A stretch of 64,000 nt of DNA from Pseudobythopirellula maris (GCF_007859945.1 NZ_SJPQ01000004.1:372001-436000); one strand, 5' to 3'. Counted from the stretch's first letter, positions 1 to 9,050 are shown. Program-made: numbers and translations. The notes: a model not told the origin generated them from the sequence alone.

Positions 1-1
1 G

Positions 2-277
2 GTGTTTGGCGAGTACGTCGAGGAGCACGGCCTGGCCGAGATCGCCGAGGTCTTCAAGCAGGGCGTTAAAATCGAAGTGGGCGACCTGCTGCCCTCCAGC
101 CACTACGCCGAGCTGCTGAAGCGTGTGCCGCCGGCGTGGGACAAGGCGTTCGAGGTGAACGCCTCCGAAGACGCCGCCGTGCGGGCGAGCTGTGTCGAGT
201 TCGTCCTGGCCGGCCTCTATGCCACCGACCGCATCAGCCGCAGCCAGCAACACGGGCGGATCGTTTACGAGACCTGA
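2..277 (+). CDS. C-terminal part of a MoxR/magnesium-chelatase-like AAA ATPase (5' truncated)
   Basis: The open frame runs in from the left edge, so only the last 91 codons are present and the GTG at position 2 is probably internal. The segment is helical and ends with a stretch ([16 protein letters not shown]) that I associate with the C-terminus of planctomycete magnesium-chelatase/sigma-54-interacting-type AAA proteins. The Walker motifs would lie outside the window, so the family call rests on recollection of the tail only. The next gene starts 72 bp downstream on the same strand. Confidence 0.5.
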   Translation: MFGEYVEEHGLAEIAEVFKQGVKIEVGDLLPSSHYAELLKRVPPAWDKAFEVNASEDAAVRASCVEFVLAGLYATDRISRSQQHGRIVYET

Positions 278-349
278 GCGCCTCCAACGCCACGTCCGTG
301 GCGTCTCCCCGGTTCAATCCCTCCCACATCAAGCCAAGGCTCTCGCAAG

Positions 350-961
350 ATGGACACGCTCACCGCGATCCAAGAACGCCGCTCGATCAAGAAGTACGAC
401 CCCGCGTTCGAGATGCCCGAGGCCGACTTCGAGCGGCTGTTCGATCTCGTGCTGCTCTCGCCCACGTCGTTCAACATCCAGAATTGGCGGTTCGTCGTCG
501 TGCGCGACCCCGAGCAGAAAAAGAAGCTGTGCGAGGCGGCGTGGAACCAGCAGCAGGTGGTCGACTCTTGCTTTGCCGTCCTGCTTTGCGGCGACCTGAA
601 GGCTTGGGAGAAGGATCCGCAGCGTTACTGGCGCAACGTGCCCGACGCCGCGCAGGAGCAACTCGTGCCGATGATCAAGAACTTCTACGAGGGCAGGGGG
701 GAGCAGACCCAGCGCGACGAGGTGATGCGTTCGTGCGGCATCGCGGCCCAAACGCTCATGCTCGCCGCCAAGGCCATGGGCTACGACACCTGCCCGATGA
801 TCGGCTTCGACGCTCAGCGGGTCGCCGAGCTGATCGCACTGCCCGAGGACCACGTGGTCGGCATGATGGTCGTGGTGGGCAAGTCGATAGCAGATCCGTA
901 TCCGCGTGGTGGGCAGCTTGCTAAGAGTGAGGTGGTGCTGACCGATCGGTTCCCCGCTTAA
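350..961 (+). CDS. Nitroreductase family protein
   Basis: This 203-residue protein has the nitroreductase layout. The N-terminal RRSIKKYDP motif contacts FMN phosphate, SPTSFNIQNWRFVVV follows at about residues 40-55, and the C-terminal half carries AKAMGYDTCPMIGFD. The family are homodimeric FMN enzymes that reduce nitro compounds or quinones with NAD(P)H. Length is normal for the family. The ATG at 350 follows AAGGCTCTCGCAAG, which is only a weak ribosome-binding site. The substrate cannot be read from sequence. Confidence 0.9.
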   Translation: MDTLTAIQERRSIKKYDPAFEMPEADFERLFDLVLLSPTSFNIQNWRFVVVRDPEQKKKLCEAAWNQQQVVDSCFAVLLCGDLKAWEKDPQRYWRNVPDAAQEQLVPMIKNFYEGRGEQTQRDEVMRSCGIAAQTLMLAAKAMGYDTCPMIGFDAQRVAELIALPEDHVVGMMVVVGKSIADPYPRGGQLAKSEVVLTDRFPA

Positions 962-969
962 GGATTCGC

Positions 970-1320
970 ATGTCGATCCGCTGGCATCTGCGATTCATGG
1001 TCGCCGCCGAGATGCTCGGTTTCCTCGCAGCCGAGGGGCTGGTGGTCTACGGTTTCGTGGCCGGGGCGTTTGGCCAATCGTTGGCTTACGCCGCCGTGGC
1101 GATGGTTGTGGCGGGGGTCGTTGGCGTGATGGCGCCCCGGCTGCTGTTCCGCAAGCTGATTCCCGCTCGCTGCGACCAAGCCGGTTGCAGCGGCAGGGCG
1201 TTGGTCGTCAGCGAGAACCCGATTGTCTACTCCTGCAAGGCATGCGGCAAATCGGTGGAGACCGCGGTGTTCGAGGGCGGCGGTCCTGACCATCACTCCG
1301 ATCGCGACCGCTTCGGATAG
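970..1320 (+). CDS. Small membrane protein with C-terminal Cys-pair domain
   Basis: The 116-residue protein has two predicted membrane helices (about residues 8-32 and 36-55) followed by a cytoplasmic tail. The tail has two Cys pairs, CDQAGC and CKAC, as in a small zinc ribbon. It begins 9 bp after the nitroreductase gene and may be co-transcribed. Its TAG stop is the first three bases of a MITE-like element, so the original C-terminus may have been longer and clipped by that insertion. No function is recognised. Confidence 0.6.
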   Translation: MSIRWHLRFMVAAEMLGFLAAEGLVVYGFVAGAFGQSLAYAAVAMVVAGVVGVMAPRLLFRKLIPARCDQAGCSGRALVVSENPIVYSCKACGKSVETAVFEGGGPDHHSDRDRFG

Positions 1321-1474
1321 AGCGGTATTCGAATTGTTGTGGACGAGCGGGGAAGCGATTGGCGGCGTGGCGAGGAAGCCGAAGCAGGCAATGCGGTGCA
1401 TTGTCGATGCAGGCTGACGAAGCCATGACGCCGATCGCGAACCGAGCGTCTACACCAATGAGCAAACCGCTCTA
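1318..1474. mobile_element. 157-bp MITE-like element, copy A
   Basis: The element begins TAGAGCGGTATTC and ends GCAAACCGCTCTA, giving near-perfect terminal inverted repeats bounded by TA. A second copy at 55806-55962 lies in the opposite orientation. After reverse complementing, the two differ at only 3 of 157 positions. It encodes no transposase. TA at both ends is what IS630/Tc1-mariner-type elements leave, so it may be a non-autonomous derivative of such an element (inference). Confidence 0.85.
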
Positions 1475-1486
1475 GCCCCTGGCTGC

Positions 1487-2509
1487 TCAGACCCCTTCCA
1501 GCGCGTCGTAAAGCATCCCCGTGTAGAAGCTGAAGAGGCGGAAGATGATCGCGATCATGATCGCCGCCATCGCGAGCCAAACCAGCCCGCCGGCGACGCG
1601 GGTGAGAGTCAGGATGGCCGACTGCGCTTCCTCTTCGTAGCGGGCCGAGAGACGGCCCATCGACTCGCAGATCGTGCCGCTCTCCTCGGCAACGGCGATG
1701 GCGTCGATCATCTCGATCGGTAAGGTGTCAGTCGCGGCCAACGCCTCGCTGATCGTGGCCCCCTCACGCAGCGAGGCGACTACGGCGTCGGAGTGACGCG
1801 TGTAGTAGGCGTTGCCGGTGGCCTGCAGCCACAGCGGCGCCGCCTTGAGCACGTCCATCGCCACGTTGAGCGTCAGGTGCATGGCCCACGCCAAGCGAGC
1901 CTGAGCGATCTTCTTCAACGCCGGTCCCACGACCGGAAGCCGGGTGATGAGTTGCTGCGCGGAGCGTGTCCACAGCGCCCCGCGGGCGATGGCCGCCCCC
2001 AACAGGGCGCCGATGGCGGCGAGAGTCGACAGCACGAAGGCATAAACGATCAGGCCGCCCGAACCGGTCAGACCGATGCCGAGCAGGTCGAGCGGCTTGC
2101 CGTGGATGTCCGTCAACACGCCGCCGATGAGGATCAGCAGCCCGACGATCGCCGCGGCGGCGGTGAGCTGCAGCACCGGCCAGGCGATCTGGCCCAAGAA
2201 CAGGCGCCGCGTGCGGTGCAGCCCGTCGTAATGCTTGGAGAGCCGGCCGAGGACCTCGGCCAGGGCGCCGGTGTCTTCGCCCACGGCGACCATCTCGCGC
2301 ATCAGGCGGGGGAACAAATCGGACTGACGATCGAGGCACACCCCGAGCGAGTCGCCCTCGTTCACGCCGTCGCGGATCGCTGCGTAAGCGCGGCCGCGAC
2401 GGCCGTGGGCCGAATCGGCCTCGCGTTGCCAGATGCGGCGGATGTCGATGCCGGCGTCGATCGAGACCGCCAACCGGTGGCAGAGCTCGGAGAGCGGCTT
2501 GCTCGGCAT
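1487..2509 (-). CDS. Type II secretion GspF/PilC-like inner membrane protein
   Basis: The protein has 340 residues from the ATG at 2509. It contains two GspF-type helical repeats, seen as GEDTGALAEVLGRLSKHY in the first half and AEESGTICESMGRLSARY in the second, each followed by hydrophobic helices. GspF/PilC proteins are the membrane platform of type II secretion or type IV pilus machines. An in-frame GTG at 2536 is an alternative start. The gene ends 12 bp from the MITE-like element. No other secretion genes are adjacent, so the machine it serves is unknown. Confidence 0.8.
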   Translation of the reverse strand: MPSKPLSELCHRLAVSIDAGIDIRRIWQREADSAHGRRGRAYAAIRDGVNEGDSLGVCLDRQSDLFPRLMREMVAVGEDTGALAEVLGRLSKHYDGLHRTRRLFLGQIAWPVLQLTAAAAIVGLLILIGGVLTDIHGKPLDLLGIGLTGSGGLIVYAFVLSTLAAIGALLGAAIARGALWTRSAQQLITRLPVVGPALKKIAQARLAWAMHLTLNVAMDVLKAAPLWLQATGNAYYTRHSDAVVASLREGATISEALAATDTLPIEMIDAIAVAEESGTICESMGRLSARYEEEAQSAILTLTRVAGGLVWLAMAAIMIAIIFRLFSFYTGMLYDALEGV

Positions 2510-2619
2510 GCGGCGCGGCGGAAGAAGGTAGCTCACGCCGGGGGGCTCATTTCGATCGGCACGTGTTGGCTCGTCCACACGGCGGCTGTTACGGCCGGTC
2601 TTCGGAAACACCAACTCGG

Positions 2620-2925
2620 CTAGTTGTTGCTGAACTTCAGGTTCGTCGCCACGCTGCGACCGAGGGGGTTCTGCAGGAACCGGCGACGGCATTCGCCGCA
2701 CAGGTCGTAGCGGGCTTGTTGGTAGACCTCTTCGCCGACCTCGGGGTTGTCGACCCCATCGAGCCGCTCGAGGATCTCCTCGATCTCTTGCAGGTGGTCG
2801 ACCTCTTCGTCGTCGGTTGGCTCGTCGACGTCGAGCGAGGCGTAGCATTCCATCCGCACGACAAACCTGACTTCGCAATCCGGGTCGATCGAACGACCAC
2901 ATCCGTCGCAGGTGAAGTGGATCAT
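2620..2925 (-). CDS. Conserved small Cys-pair protein
   Basis: This 101-residue protein starts with a CDGCGRSIDPDCEVRF motif and has a second pair, CGEC, near residue 78, consistent with a split zinc ribbon. The middle is acidic (DEPTDDEEVDHLQEIEEIL). The ATG at 2925 is chosen because upstream in-frame codons look non-coding. It lies 110 bp upstream of the GspF-like gene on the same strand. Function is unknown. Confidence 0.65.
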   Translation of the reverse strand: MIHFTCDGCGRSIDPDCEVRFVVRMECYASLDVDEPTDDEEVDHLQEIEEILERLDGVDNPEVGEEVYQQARYDLCGECRRRFLQNPLGRSVATNLKFSNN

Positions 2926-3362
2926 GGTTTCTGGCGATCCTTTTTTTGCAATTGGCTGTCCTGAATGCCTGTGACCTGAGCCCGCGGCGAAACCCGGGGG
3001 GGATGGTCTGGGGCGTGTGTCGCGGGACCGCCTCGTCCGTGTCCTCTTCCATGTTAGTAAGGCGGCGCGGCGGTGAGCAAGCCTGACCGGGCGACAAAAA
3101 ACGGTGCGGGCACGGTGCGGGCGTCGACGGCTCACTTTCGACAGTCCGCAACGCGGCTCAACCCCCGAAGCCGGCTTGTGAAGGATCGGTCAGGCCCCCA
3201 CAAAGAATCGGTTAAGCCTCGCGATAGCCCCCAGACAGATCTGGAACGGCGTTCGCATGGCTAGTAGAATTGAGATATCGGAGGCGCCGCGGGTCCTCTG
3301 GGCACACAACGTGCAAGACTCGTGCGACGTCTACGTCACCACGACGAAGGAAGCCTGAGCTC
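2926..3362. other. Intergenic region between divergent genes
   Basis: This 437-bp gap separates the leftward small Cys-pair gene from the rightward HNH gene. It should hold both promoters. I recognise no protein, RNA or repeat in it. The short frames inside have poor codon use. Confidence 0.4.
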
Positions 3363-4010
3363 ATGTCGATGGCAAGCCACGCGTCTCTCAACGCGAGCGT
3401 TCTGGTTCTCAACCGCCAATACATGGCGGTACACGTGGTCGATGTGCGCCGCGCCTTTGCACTTCTCCTGCGCGAGCTGGCCGAGGTTATCCACATCGAG
3501 GATGGCCAGTACGCCAACTACGACTTCCACTCGTGGCGCGAGGTCAGCGAGTTGAAAGCCCAGTTCGAGGAACTCGGCGAAGACGACCCCCACGCCGATT
3601 GGGTCAGCAGCGTGAACTTCCGCATCCAGGCGCCGCGCGTCTTGCGACTGCTGCACTTCGACCGCGTGCCGAAGCTGCGGGTGCGCCTCAACCGCCGCAA
3701 CTTGTTCGCCCGCGACGGCAACCGCTGCCAGTACTGCGGCAAATCTTTCGTCACCAGCGAGCTGAGTGTCGACCACGTGGTGCCTAGCTGCCGCGGAGGG
3801 CAGACCACCTGGGAGAACGTGGTCTGCTCGTGTGTCCGTTGCAACGTTCGCAAGGGAGGTCGAACTCCCGACGAGGCCGGCATGAAGCTCACCCGCAAGC
3901 CGGTCCGCCCGCGTCGCAGCCCGATGCTTTCGGTCAAGCTTGGCAACCCAAAGTACGAGAGCTGGAAGACATTCCTCGACGCGGCCTATTGGTCGGTCGA
4001 CTTGAAGTGA
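3363..4010 (+). CDS. HNH endonuclease family protein
   Basis: The protein has 215 residues from the ATG at 3363, which follows GGAAGCCTGAGCTC. The C-terminal half carries a canonical HNH core: CQYCGK, then DHVVPSCRGG, then NVVCSCVRCNVRKGGRTP, with the two Cys pairs that bind structural zinc. This is the chromosomal HNH type (similar to cyanobacterial and planctomycete family members) rather than a homing nuclease inside an intron. A strong terminator follows at once, so it looks monocistronic. Its cellular role is not established. Confidence 0.88.
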   Translation: MSMASHASLNASVLVLNRQYMAVHVVDVRRAFALLLRELAEVIHIEDGQYANYDFHSWREVSELKAQFEELGEDDPHADWVSSVNFRIQAPRVLRLLHFDRVPKLRVRLNRRNLFARDGNRCQYCGKSFVTSELSVDHVVPSCRGGQTTWENVVCSCVRCNVRKGGRTPDEAGMKLTRKPVRPRRSPMLSVKLGNPKYESWKTFLDAAYWSVDLK

Positions 4011-4013
4011 CCC

Positions 4014-4049
4014 AAGCGAGCTGGGTGTTACCACCCAGCTCGCTTTTTT
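4014..4049 (+). terminator. Rho-independent terminator of the HNH gene
   Basis: A perfect 14-bp stem (AAGCGAGCTGGGTG with its complement) with a 3-nt loop is followed by a run of T, starting 4 bp after the stop codon. Confidence 0.92.
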
Positions 4050-4150
4050 GTGCGCTCGCGAATTCTTCACCCGGTTGTGGGTAGGCGGGGTTAAACTGCT
4101 GGTGCGATTCAGCAACCAGTCTTGTCTGACACTTCACGAGGTCGCCCACG

Positions 4151-5176
4151 ATGCGTTTCTTATTAGCCATGGCTGCATCAATGACGGCCTGTCTTTTGAT
4201 TTGCCACGATTCGAGAGCCGAGGAGCCGAACGAGACTTTCGGCGACGCCACGCGGTTGGAGAGTGGCCAATTGTCCGTCGAGAGCACGCTGGGGACTGGC
4301 CCCGACACGGTGCTCGGTGTGGAGGGGTTGTTTGGCGGCATCGATTACTTCGATGACGACGGCAGCCCGCTGGGGGATGGCCGCGCCTCGGGGCTTTTCG
4401 GGGTGCCGACTTCGAGCGGCGAAGTCCAATTCAAAATCTCCGGTTACCCTGACGAAGGTTTCTTCGGGAACCACGGCGAGGCGGGGGGCTACACCGTCTA
4501 TGTCGATGTGTACGACTTATTTGACGACCTCGTGGACACCTATGAGTACGACGAAACGCTCAATCCGGGCGTCGTGAACAGCTTCTCGGAATTCGGCTCC
4601 AATTGGATCAACGGCAGCTTCGATGTCTACATCGACAACACCACCGTTGGCGGTTTCGGCGACGACGTCGACTTCTACCGCTTCACGGGGCTGCCGCCCG
4701 GCGCCCGCTTTTCAGCGACCACCTCCGCCGGGGAGGGTGGCGAGCCAGACACGGCTCTCGGCTTGTTCAACGATTCGGGGGAGCTTGTTGGGTTCAACGA
4801 TGACCTCAGCGAAGAAACCCTGTTTTCTCAACTCGAAGGACGCACCAATGCTTCGGGCGAAGCGGTGCTAGCTGTGACCGGCTACGACGACCTCGATTTC
4901 GAAGGCGCCCATGACGAGGGGGGCGGCTACGAGCTTGCGATCGAGATCCTTGGCCCCTCGGGTGACTACAACGACAACGGCGTGGTCGACGCCGCCGACT
5001 TTACCGTGTGGCGAGACGGGCTTGAAACCGGCGCCTTTACGCAAGGCGACTACCAAGTGTGGGTCGACTACTTCGGTCAGTCGGTAGCGCCGGCTGCCGT
5101 TGCCGCACCGGAGCCGTCTGCCTGCTGCATGGTGCTCAGCGCGATGCTGGCGATGGCGTGCCGCCGGCGTGCTTAG
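4151..5176 (+). CDS. Secreted PEP-CTERM protein with dockerin-like segment
   Basis: This 341-residue exported protein has a signal peptide (residues 1-23, ending DSRA), two beta-rich segments resembling pre-peptidase C-terminal-type domains, and the planctomycete dockerin-like motif GDYNDNGVVDAADFTVW near residue 275. The end is APEPSACCMVLSAML followed by CRRRA. That is a PEP-CTERM sorting signal, although its hydrophobic part is Cys-containing and short. Such proteins are processed by an exosortase and tied to the cell envelope or exopolysaccharide. It has its own terminator. No enzyme motif is seen. Confidence 0.8.
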   Translation: MRFLLAMAASMTACLLICHDSRAEEPNETFGDATRLESGQLSVESTLGTGPDTVLGVEGLFGGIDYFDDDGSPLGDGRASGLFGVPTSSGEVQFKISGYPDEGFFGNHGEAGGYTVYVDVYDLFDDLVDTYEYDETLNPGVVNSFSEFGSNWINGSFDVYIDNTTVGGFGDDVDFYRFTGLPPGARFSATTSAGEGGEPDTALGLFNDSGELVGFNDDLSEETLFSQLEGRTNASGEAVLAVTGYDDLDFEGAHDEGGGYELAIEILGPSGDYNDNGVVDAADFTVWRDGLETGAFTQGDYQVWVDYFGQSVAPAAVAAPEPSACCMVLSAMLAMACRRRA

Positions 5177-5200
5177 AAATGCCGGTCTGCTCAAACAAAA

Positions 5201-5237
5201 AAATAGCCCCGGGTCAGCGACCCGGGGCTATTTGCGT
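5201..5237. terminator. Bidirectional terminator between convergent genes
   Basis: A perfect 15-bp stem (AAATAGCCCCGGGTC with its complement, 5201-5215 and 5219-5233) has a 3-nt loop, an A-run before it and a T-run after it. It therefore works for both the PEP-CTERM gene and the ferredoxin gene. Confidence 0.92.
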
Positions 5238-5261
5238 TTTTCGATAGACGCCTTCGCCGGA

Positions 5262-5540
5262 TCAGTTGTCGGCGAGCGGCTCTTTCTTCTCGGTGATCAC
5301 TTCGCAGTCGGGCGCCTTTTCGGCGTTCATCTCGACATAGCTGGTCCATTCCTCGGGGACATTGTCCTCGTGGAAGATCGCCTCGACGGGGCACTCCGGA
5401 ACGCACGCCTCGCAGTCGATGCACTCGTCCGGATGGATGTAGAGCATCTTGTCGCCCTCGTAGAAGCACTCTACGGGACAAACGACGACGCAGTCGGTGT
5501 ACTTGCAGTCGAAACAGGGCTGGCAAACGACGTGAGGCAT
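5262..5540 (-). CDS. fdxA: 7Fe ferredoxin (FdxA type)
   Basis: The 92-residue protein carries two cluster-binding motifs. [15 protein letters not shown] near the N-terminus, with Cys9 and Cys12 before it, fits the mixed 3Fe-4S/4Fe-4S pattern. [16 protein letters not shown] at about residues 40-55 is the second site. FYEG and IHPDECIDC are hallmark FdxA phrases. It carries electrons in the cytoplasm; partners are unknown. ATAGGAGAAC upstream of the ATG is a good ribosome-binding site. Confidence 0.92.
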   Translation of the reverse strand: MPHVVCQPCFDCKYTDCVVVCPVECFYEGDKMLYIHPDECIDCEACVPECPVEAIFHEDNVPEEWTSYVEMNAEKAPDCEVITEKKEPLADN

Positions 5541-6152
5541 AGCTCCGTGTTCTCCTATTTATCTTTGAGTCGCGGGATCCGTGGCGTGGCGCCGAGAGGC
5601 CCGTCTGGCAACGAAGCAATCCCGCAGCGTCTTCTTCCCACAGCGTTTCTTGGGCTGCCGGCCACGCACGGTTGCGCAGCGGCGTCGTCTCTCCATAACA
5701 TCGGGCGAATCGTAGCGAACCTGTGCCCCGATTCGTCCGTAACGGCGAGAGAACCACTAGAACCCCGGTGGATTCTCTCTCCGCTTGAATCGTAGGAGCG
5801 CGACGGAGTGGGTGTCAAGCTGCCCGCTCAGGGTGATGGGGAAAGAACGGCGGAGTTTGACGCCGGGGGTGCGAAACGACCCCATGCGGAATAACACGCA
5901 CGACCCCACCCGGCAAAGCGGCTTGGACGCGGCACGAATCGGTTGCCAGCCAGTGCGGGCGAATTTACTATGGATTTACGGGGGACGCCTGCGACGCGAA
6001 GGATCCGCTAGGCAGCGTACTCGGCTGGGCTCCGATTCGTTTCGGGTGTTGAGACTGTGTCTCTGCATGGCCCGGTTTGCGCTCCGCTCCCACCTGCTTC
6101 GGTCCCACCCGCCTCGGCTTATTGTCGAGGCTGCCTCCCGGGCGATTTTGAC
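5541..6152. other. Intergenic region between ferredoxin and sigma factor genes
   Basis: About 610 bp without a recognisable gene. It holds the upstream regions of two divergent genes. The sigma-factor frame stays open back to 6057, but residues encoded there look non-conserved. I see no RNA gene or repeat. Confidence 0.4.
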
Positions 6153-6746
6153 GTGCCGCTTTCTGAGATCGATCGCAATCTGCTCGAACGCTGCCTGGCG
6201 AGCAAACCGCTGGCGTGGGAGGATTTTGTCGATCGATTCATGGGCTTGGTGACGCACGTGATCAACCACGCTGCCGAGACCCGCTCGATCCGCCTCTCGG
6301 CGGCCGACCGCGAAGACTTGGCCGCCGAGGTGTTTCTCGCCTTGTTGCAAGACGACTACGCCGCGCTGCGTCGCTTTCGCGGGCTCAGCTCGTTGGCGAC
6401 CTACATCACGGTGATCGCCCGCCGGGTGGTGGTGCGGCAGCTGGTCAGCACGATCACCAATCCGGCACACGGCGGCGAACAAGCAACCTCAGTCAGTTCG
6501 CTCATCGATCCCAGCCGCCGCAGCTCGCCCACGCACCGGGTCAGCGACATGGATCAGGTCCGTCGCTTGCTCACGCGGCTCGACGGCGTGGAGGCTCAGG
6601 CGATGCAGATGTTCCACCTCGAAGGTCGCAGCTACGAGGAGATCGGCCACTCGCTCGGCATGCCCGAGAACAGCGTTGGTCCGATGCTAAGTCGGGCCCG
6701 CACGAAGTTGCGTCGCCCCGGCGACGACAACCAGCCGGCTGCCTGA
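6153..6746 (+). CDS. ECF-like RNA polymerase sigma factor
   Basis: The protein has about 197 residues from a GTG at 6153; an upstream ATG at 6057 is possible but adds a Pro/Ala-rich tail. Region 2 is seen as DREDLAAEVFLALLQ followed by FRGLSSLATYITVIARRVV. Region 4 is FHLEGRSYEEIGHSLGM with NSVGPMLSRARTKL, a helix-turn-helix for -35 recognition. It resembles planctomycete-expanded ECF groups. No obvious anti-sigma partner lies next to it; the facing gene encodes an exported lipoprotein-like protein. Confidence 0.82.
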   Translation: MPLSEIDRNLLERCLASKPLAWEDFVDRFMGLVTHVINHAAETRSIRLSAADREDLAAEVFLALLQDDYAALRRFRGLSSLATYITVIARRVVVRQLVSTITNPAHGGEQATSVSSLIDPSRRSSPTHRVSDMDQVRRLLTRLDGVEAQAMQMFHLEGRSYEEIGHSLGMPENSVGPMLSRARTKLRRPGDDNQPAA

Positions 6747-6775
6747 GACGGCTCGCTCGGCCCGGCCAGCCCGGT

Positions 6776-8014
6776 TTAGCGCATCGGCCCAAGGTCGACC
6801 CCGCCCACCGGCAAGCGGCTCGGCATCGCTGCCTTGTCCGCCGTGGAGCCTGCATTTGTCCCCCTCGCCGAGAAGGGCGCCGAGATCGGCGTCGCGGCTG
6901 TAGGCTGCCCGTAAGCGGAACTGGGCGCCGTGTAAGGCGATGCGGGGGGCGCCGGGGCGTGCGTCGCGTCATACGCAGGCGCTGTATCGTAGGCAGCGCC
7001 AGCGGGCGAGGTCGGAGGACTCCAGGCTGGCTGCGACACGCCGTTGGGCGCCGATTGCCCCGAGCCGTACGACGGCGTGGGGCCCGTTCCGTACGGGGCG
7101 GGTTGCGACAACGCGCCCGCCATCGCAGGCGCGGCGCCGGTCGCCAGATCGACGACCGGCACGCCATCGAGCGTGGGCAATCGCCAAAGTTCTTCGCCGC
7201 CGGCCAACGGGGCGTTCACGCTGATCGGACCGGTGTTGACCGTGATCGCCATGCTCGCCTGCGGGGCGCGGAGCGTCACCTTTTCGGGCAACGACACCTG
7301 GGCGATCGGGTCGTAGCGGAACCGCTCGGCCGACACGCTTGCTACGAGCGTTCCCGAGGCGTCGTACACGTGCTGCTCGGTGACCCAGGCGCGTGCGGCG
7401 TCGATCACGTAGAGCCGCTCGACCACGCCCGTGGGGCCGCTCACGCGCGACCGCAACTCCACCAAGCCGTTCTCGCGTGGGTGGGGGCCGTCGTAAACGG
7501 CGGCCGGATCGAGCGTGACGAGCCCCAACGCGTCGAGCATCATGCGAGGGTCGATCGGCATGCCGGCTTGACCGCCAACGGCGCCGATCTGGTCATGGCG
7601 TGCGGTGTAAACGCCCGGCGGTTCGTTCTGACGGGTCCAAAACCAGAAACGCTCTTCGTTGCTGCCGAGATCGACCTGGGGACCGGTCACGGCGGTCACC
7701 GCCCGCAGCCGCATCCGCAAAGGCGGCTGGGCGGCGATGCTGCCCGAGAGCAGCGGAACGCCCATCACGCCGGGGACAGTAAAAGCCGCGCTCGGCGCCT
7801 GGTAGCTCCGCACGCGTGAGGCGTTCTGGTTGACCGCGGCGATGATCTCGGCCGCCGTGGCCATGGGGGCGATCACCGTCGGCGCTTGGGGGCCGGTGGC
7901 GAACGGGTTGCGCATCCGCTGGTTGCAGGTCGCCCCCGAGCAGCAGAACACCACCACCATAGCCGCCGCGGCGGTGCGTGTCGCGCGACGGCGGCGTTGT
8001 GGGGCGCTGATCAC
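6776..8014 (-). CDS. Putative lipoprotein, LolA/LolB-like with Pro/Ala-rich tail
   Basis: The protein has 412 residues from a GTG at 8014. An Arg-rich start and hydrophobic stretch lead to Cys residues (FCCSGATC), a plausible lipidation site. Residues 55-260 are beta-rich (SFWFWTRQN-like phrases and VERLYVIDA) and recall LolA/LolB-type lipid-binding barrels, but I cannot confirm this. The last 130 residues are low-complexity Pro, Ala, Ser and Tyr. The start codon overlaps the upstream gene's stop as GTGA, implying translational coupling. Confidence 0.65.
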   Translation of the reverse strand: MISAPQRRRRATRTAAAAMVVVFCCSGATCNQRMRNPFATGPQAPTVIAPMATAAEIIAAVNQNASRVRSYQAPSAAFTVPGVMGVPLLSGSIAAQPPLRMRLRAVTAVTGPQVDLGSNEERFWFWTRQNEPPGVYTARHDQIGAVGGQAGMPIDPRMMLDALGLVTLDPAAVYDGPHPRENGLVELRSRVSGPTGVVERLYVIDAARAWVTEQHVYDASGTLVASVSAERFRYDPIAQVSLPEKVTLRAPQASMAITVNTGPISVNAPLAGGEELWRLPTLDGVPVVDLATGAAPAMAGALSQPAPYGTGPTPSYGSGQSAPNGVSQPAWSPPTSPAGAAYDTAPAYDATHAPAPPASPYTAPSSAYGQPTAATPISAPFSARGTNAGSTADKAAMPSRLPVGGVDLGPMR

Positions 8015-8571
8015 GCGGCTCCTCTCATCGGCTTCTGATGCGGGGCGTCGACCGGCTCGCCGGCGCCTAGCAGTTCGTCCAGACGCAACTGGATCTCGGC
8101 CACACGCTCGGCGCTCGGCGTTCGCACCAACACGTCGTAAGATTCGCCGCGCCGCGGGCAGCTGACGCGCAGCTTCTCGGCGTCGTCGGCGTCTTCTGTG
8201 TCTAGCCGGTCGTCGGTCAGCACGGCAAGCGGCGCAGGCTCAACGCGCAGCACCCGCCGTCGCACGAGCAGCAGGCTGAGCACATAACGGGCGTCGGCCT
8301 CGTTGGGATCGTCGGCCCACAGATCGAACAGGCCGAGCAGCGTTTCGCTCGGCGCGCTGCGGGGCCCCTCGGCGGCGCCCGGCACGCGGGCCAGCCACCA
8401 GCCGATCGACCCGTCGGGCGGCTCTGTCCAAGCGGCTGCCGAGACGTCGCGACGCACGACCTCAGCGTCTTCACGGACCAGCACGGAGTAAAACGCTTCG
8501 CCGGGCGCCAGCTCGCGGTCGGTCGCCTCGCAGCGGCGCGAGGGGCGGCGGATTTCAAAGTCGATTGCCAT
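8011..8571 (-). CDS. Conserved hypothetical protein, upstream partner of lipoprotein gene
   Basis: The protein has 186 residues from the ATG at 8571 (MAIDFEIRR). It contains RRCEATDRELAPGEAFYSVLV and later CPRRGESYDVLVRTP, with no signal peptide or membrane helix. The Cys is single in each phrase, so a zinc site is doubtful. It overlaps the downstream lipoprotein-like gene by 4 bp and must be co-translated with it. Function is unrecognised; the pairing appears to be a planctomycete cell-envelope operon (inference). Confidence 0.65.
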   Translation of the reverse strand: MAIDFEIRRPSRRCEATDRELAPGEAFYSVLVREDAEVVRRDVSAAAWTEPPDGSIGWWLARVPGAAEGPRSAPSETLLGLFDLWADDPNEADARYVLSLLLVRRRVLRVEPAPLAVLTDDRLDTEDADDAEKLRVSCPRRGESYDVLVRTPSAERVAEIQLRLDELLGAGEPVDAPHQKPMRGAA

Positions 8572-8804
8572 GGGGGCGGATCGTAGAAAAGCACCCGAAT
8601 CACCGCAAGAGAAACGGCGCCAGCGAATTCGAGAGAAGGAAACGCGGGGGCCGGACGGGCGCACCGGGAGTCGCCGCGTGCCTCCGACTTCCTCTTGCCG
8701 AGGCGTTAGAGAGACAGCTAGCAATCGGGCCCGGCTCCGGGGCAGGGAGGGCAGCGACCCCCTCCGCCTTGCCAGCCACTCCCGATGGCGGCTCGATTCA
8801 GAAT

Positions 8805-9050
8805 TCAGCTGGCGGTGAAGAACCGAGAGCTCGTCCCGCCGGCGCCGATCTTCAGCCGGATTGGCTTGGCGCATTTCGGGCAGTTGCCGGCGTACGCGTC
8901 CTGCTTGTGGTTGCGGTAGACGCGAGCGTAAATGTCGCAGCAAGTGAAGTGGACGCCGACAAACGGGTTTTGGCCCTCGGCGCCATGCGCAGCGCGGCCC
9001 GGCGTGGAGCCGCCGCTAGCAAGGTCGAGTTGCGATCCCGGGGTGTCCAT
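8805..9050 (-). CDS. Small Cys-pair protein
   Basis: The protein has up to 81 residues. The conserved-looking part is the last 50: VHFTCCDIYARVYRNHKQ, then GNCPKCAKPIRLKIG and SSRFFTAS. The Cys pairs suggest a zinc ribbon. The N-terminal 30 residues are low-complexity and the true start may be internal. It lies 204 bp downstream of the PrsW-like gene on the same strand. The 230 bp upstream of the previous operon (8572-8804) hold nothing I recognise. Confidence 0.6.
   Translation of the reverse strand: MDTPGSQLDLASGGSTPGRAAHGAEGQNPFVGVHFTCCDIYARVYRNHKQDAYAGNCPKCAKPIRLKIGAGGTSSRFFTAS

Noticed and set aside
1487-3151. A 554-codon frame extending the GspF-like gene upstream
   Set aside because: The part upstream of 2536 is Arg/Pro-rich and overlaps the small Cys-pair gene in another frame; family similarity begins at about 2509.
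6215-7819. A 534-codon + strand frame
   Set aside because: It is antisense to the lipoprotein-like gene and out of frame with the sigma factor. The translation is Arg-rich, as expected of a GC-rich shadow frame.
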